64,000 nucleotides of DNA from the NCBI RefSeq assembly GCF_026162365.1, contig NZ_JAOANW010000007.1, positions 62,001-126,000 of the forward strand, given 5' to 3'. The position numbers were made by a program, and so were the translations under genes. This document shows, piece by piece, positions 63,830 through 64,000 of the stretch. Under the pieces are notes generated by a model that saw only the letters and a list, made by a program, of their open reading frames with translations, did not search any database and was not told where the DNA came from. Origin of the DNA: Nitratireductor luteus (GTDB lineage: Bacteria; Pseudomonadota; Alphaproteobacteria; Rhizobiales; Rhizobiaceae). Each line of letters starts with the position of its first letter. Within the stretch, counting starts at the first letter, position 1.

Positions 63830-63851
63830 AAGCCGCCCGCCAGGGCGGCTT
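63830..63851 (+). terminator. Likely terminator after phyR
   Basis: AAGCCGCCC-GCCA-GGGCGGCTT, nine pairs, then TCTTG. The U tract is weak. It lies 27 bases after the phyR stop. Confidence 0.55.
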
Positions 63852-64000
63852 CTTGCCGGGAACCATATGGTGACCGTGGGAGTTTCCCCAAAGTTCAACC
63901 AGGGTTATTCCAGTAAGGTGGGAACATCCTGGCAGGATTACATGAAACAAATGAGTAGATCATCTGCGTTTCTGTGAAATGTGGAGTGATCCAGGGAGAC
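63852..64000. other. Right edge, no gene assigned
   Basis: The last 150 bases hold an ATG at 63942 after GGCAGGA with only 11 codons before a stop, and another ATG near 63979 that runs off the end. The locus pattern suggests a sensor kinase or other stress gene further right, but nothing can be called. Confidence 0.4.

Overview
The window looks like the chromosome of an alphaproteobacterium of the order Hyphomicrobiales (Rhizobiales), probably near Mesorhizobium, Chelativorans or Nitratireductor. The reasons are GC-rich coding DNA, the order xerD, aroK, aroB, CNNM transporter, bolA, J-protein, cobS, cobT, a CpdR regulator, a SAM-II riboswitch before metX, and a PhyR/NepR/EcfG general stress locus. 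The genus is inference only.

Bases 1 to about 13020 are an integrated phage-like element that ends at the 3' end of a tRNA-Arg(CCT) gene. On the minus strand it carries an early block (small winged-helix proteins and a P-loop replication-type ATPase, 10289-12416) and a late block of podovirus-like virion or ejection proteins with a tail lysozyme (1527-8187). Two plus-strand genes for a secreted protein and a 30-residue membrane peptide sit inside the late block like a phage moron. No integrase, terminase, portal or major capsid gene is visible, so the element continues past the left edge or is incomplete. Its non-coding parts are rich in palindromes and iteron-like repeats.

Bases 13100-48300 are core genome: M20 amidohydrolase and D,D-carboxypeptidase; COG0523 GTPase, TusA and an L,D-transpeptidase lipoprotein; accA; xerD; aroK-aroB; cobS-cobT with a GFA-family gene between them; a queuosine-precursor transporter behind a candidate preQ1 riboswitch next to rpmB; a glyoxalase II; metX-metW behind a SAM-II riboswitch and terminator; hisC and a prephenate dehydrogenase; plsC; ftsE-ftsX; hpt; cpdR; and groES-groEL under a CIRCE operator. 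An unexplained, highly structured 225-bp element lies between plsC and ydcF.

Bases 48290-64000 are dominated by stress functions. They hold a large TIGR02302-type membrane protein, the ectoine and hydroxyectoine cluster (MarR-type ectR divergent from ectA-ectB-ectC-ectD-ask), an esterase and VOC dioxygenase pair, a PRC-barrel protein with 96-bp tandem repeats and a perfect EcfG-type promoter, a lipid-kinase-like protein, a Crp/Fnr regulator, a receiver-only response regulator, and the ecfG-nepR/phyR locus with divergent EcfG-type promoters. Three mosaic palindromic intergenic elements, two sharing covarying hairpins, lie at 24.2, 52.3 and 58.1 kb.
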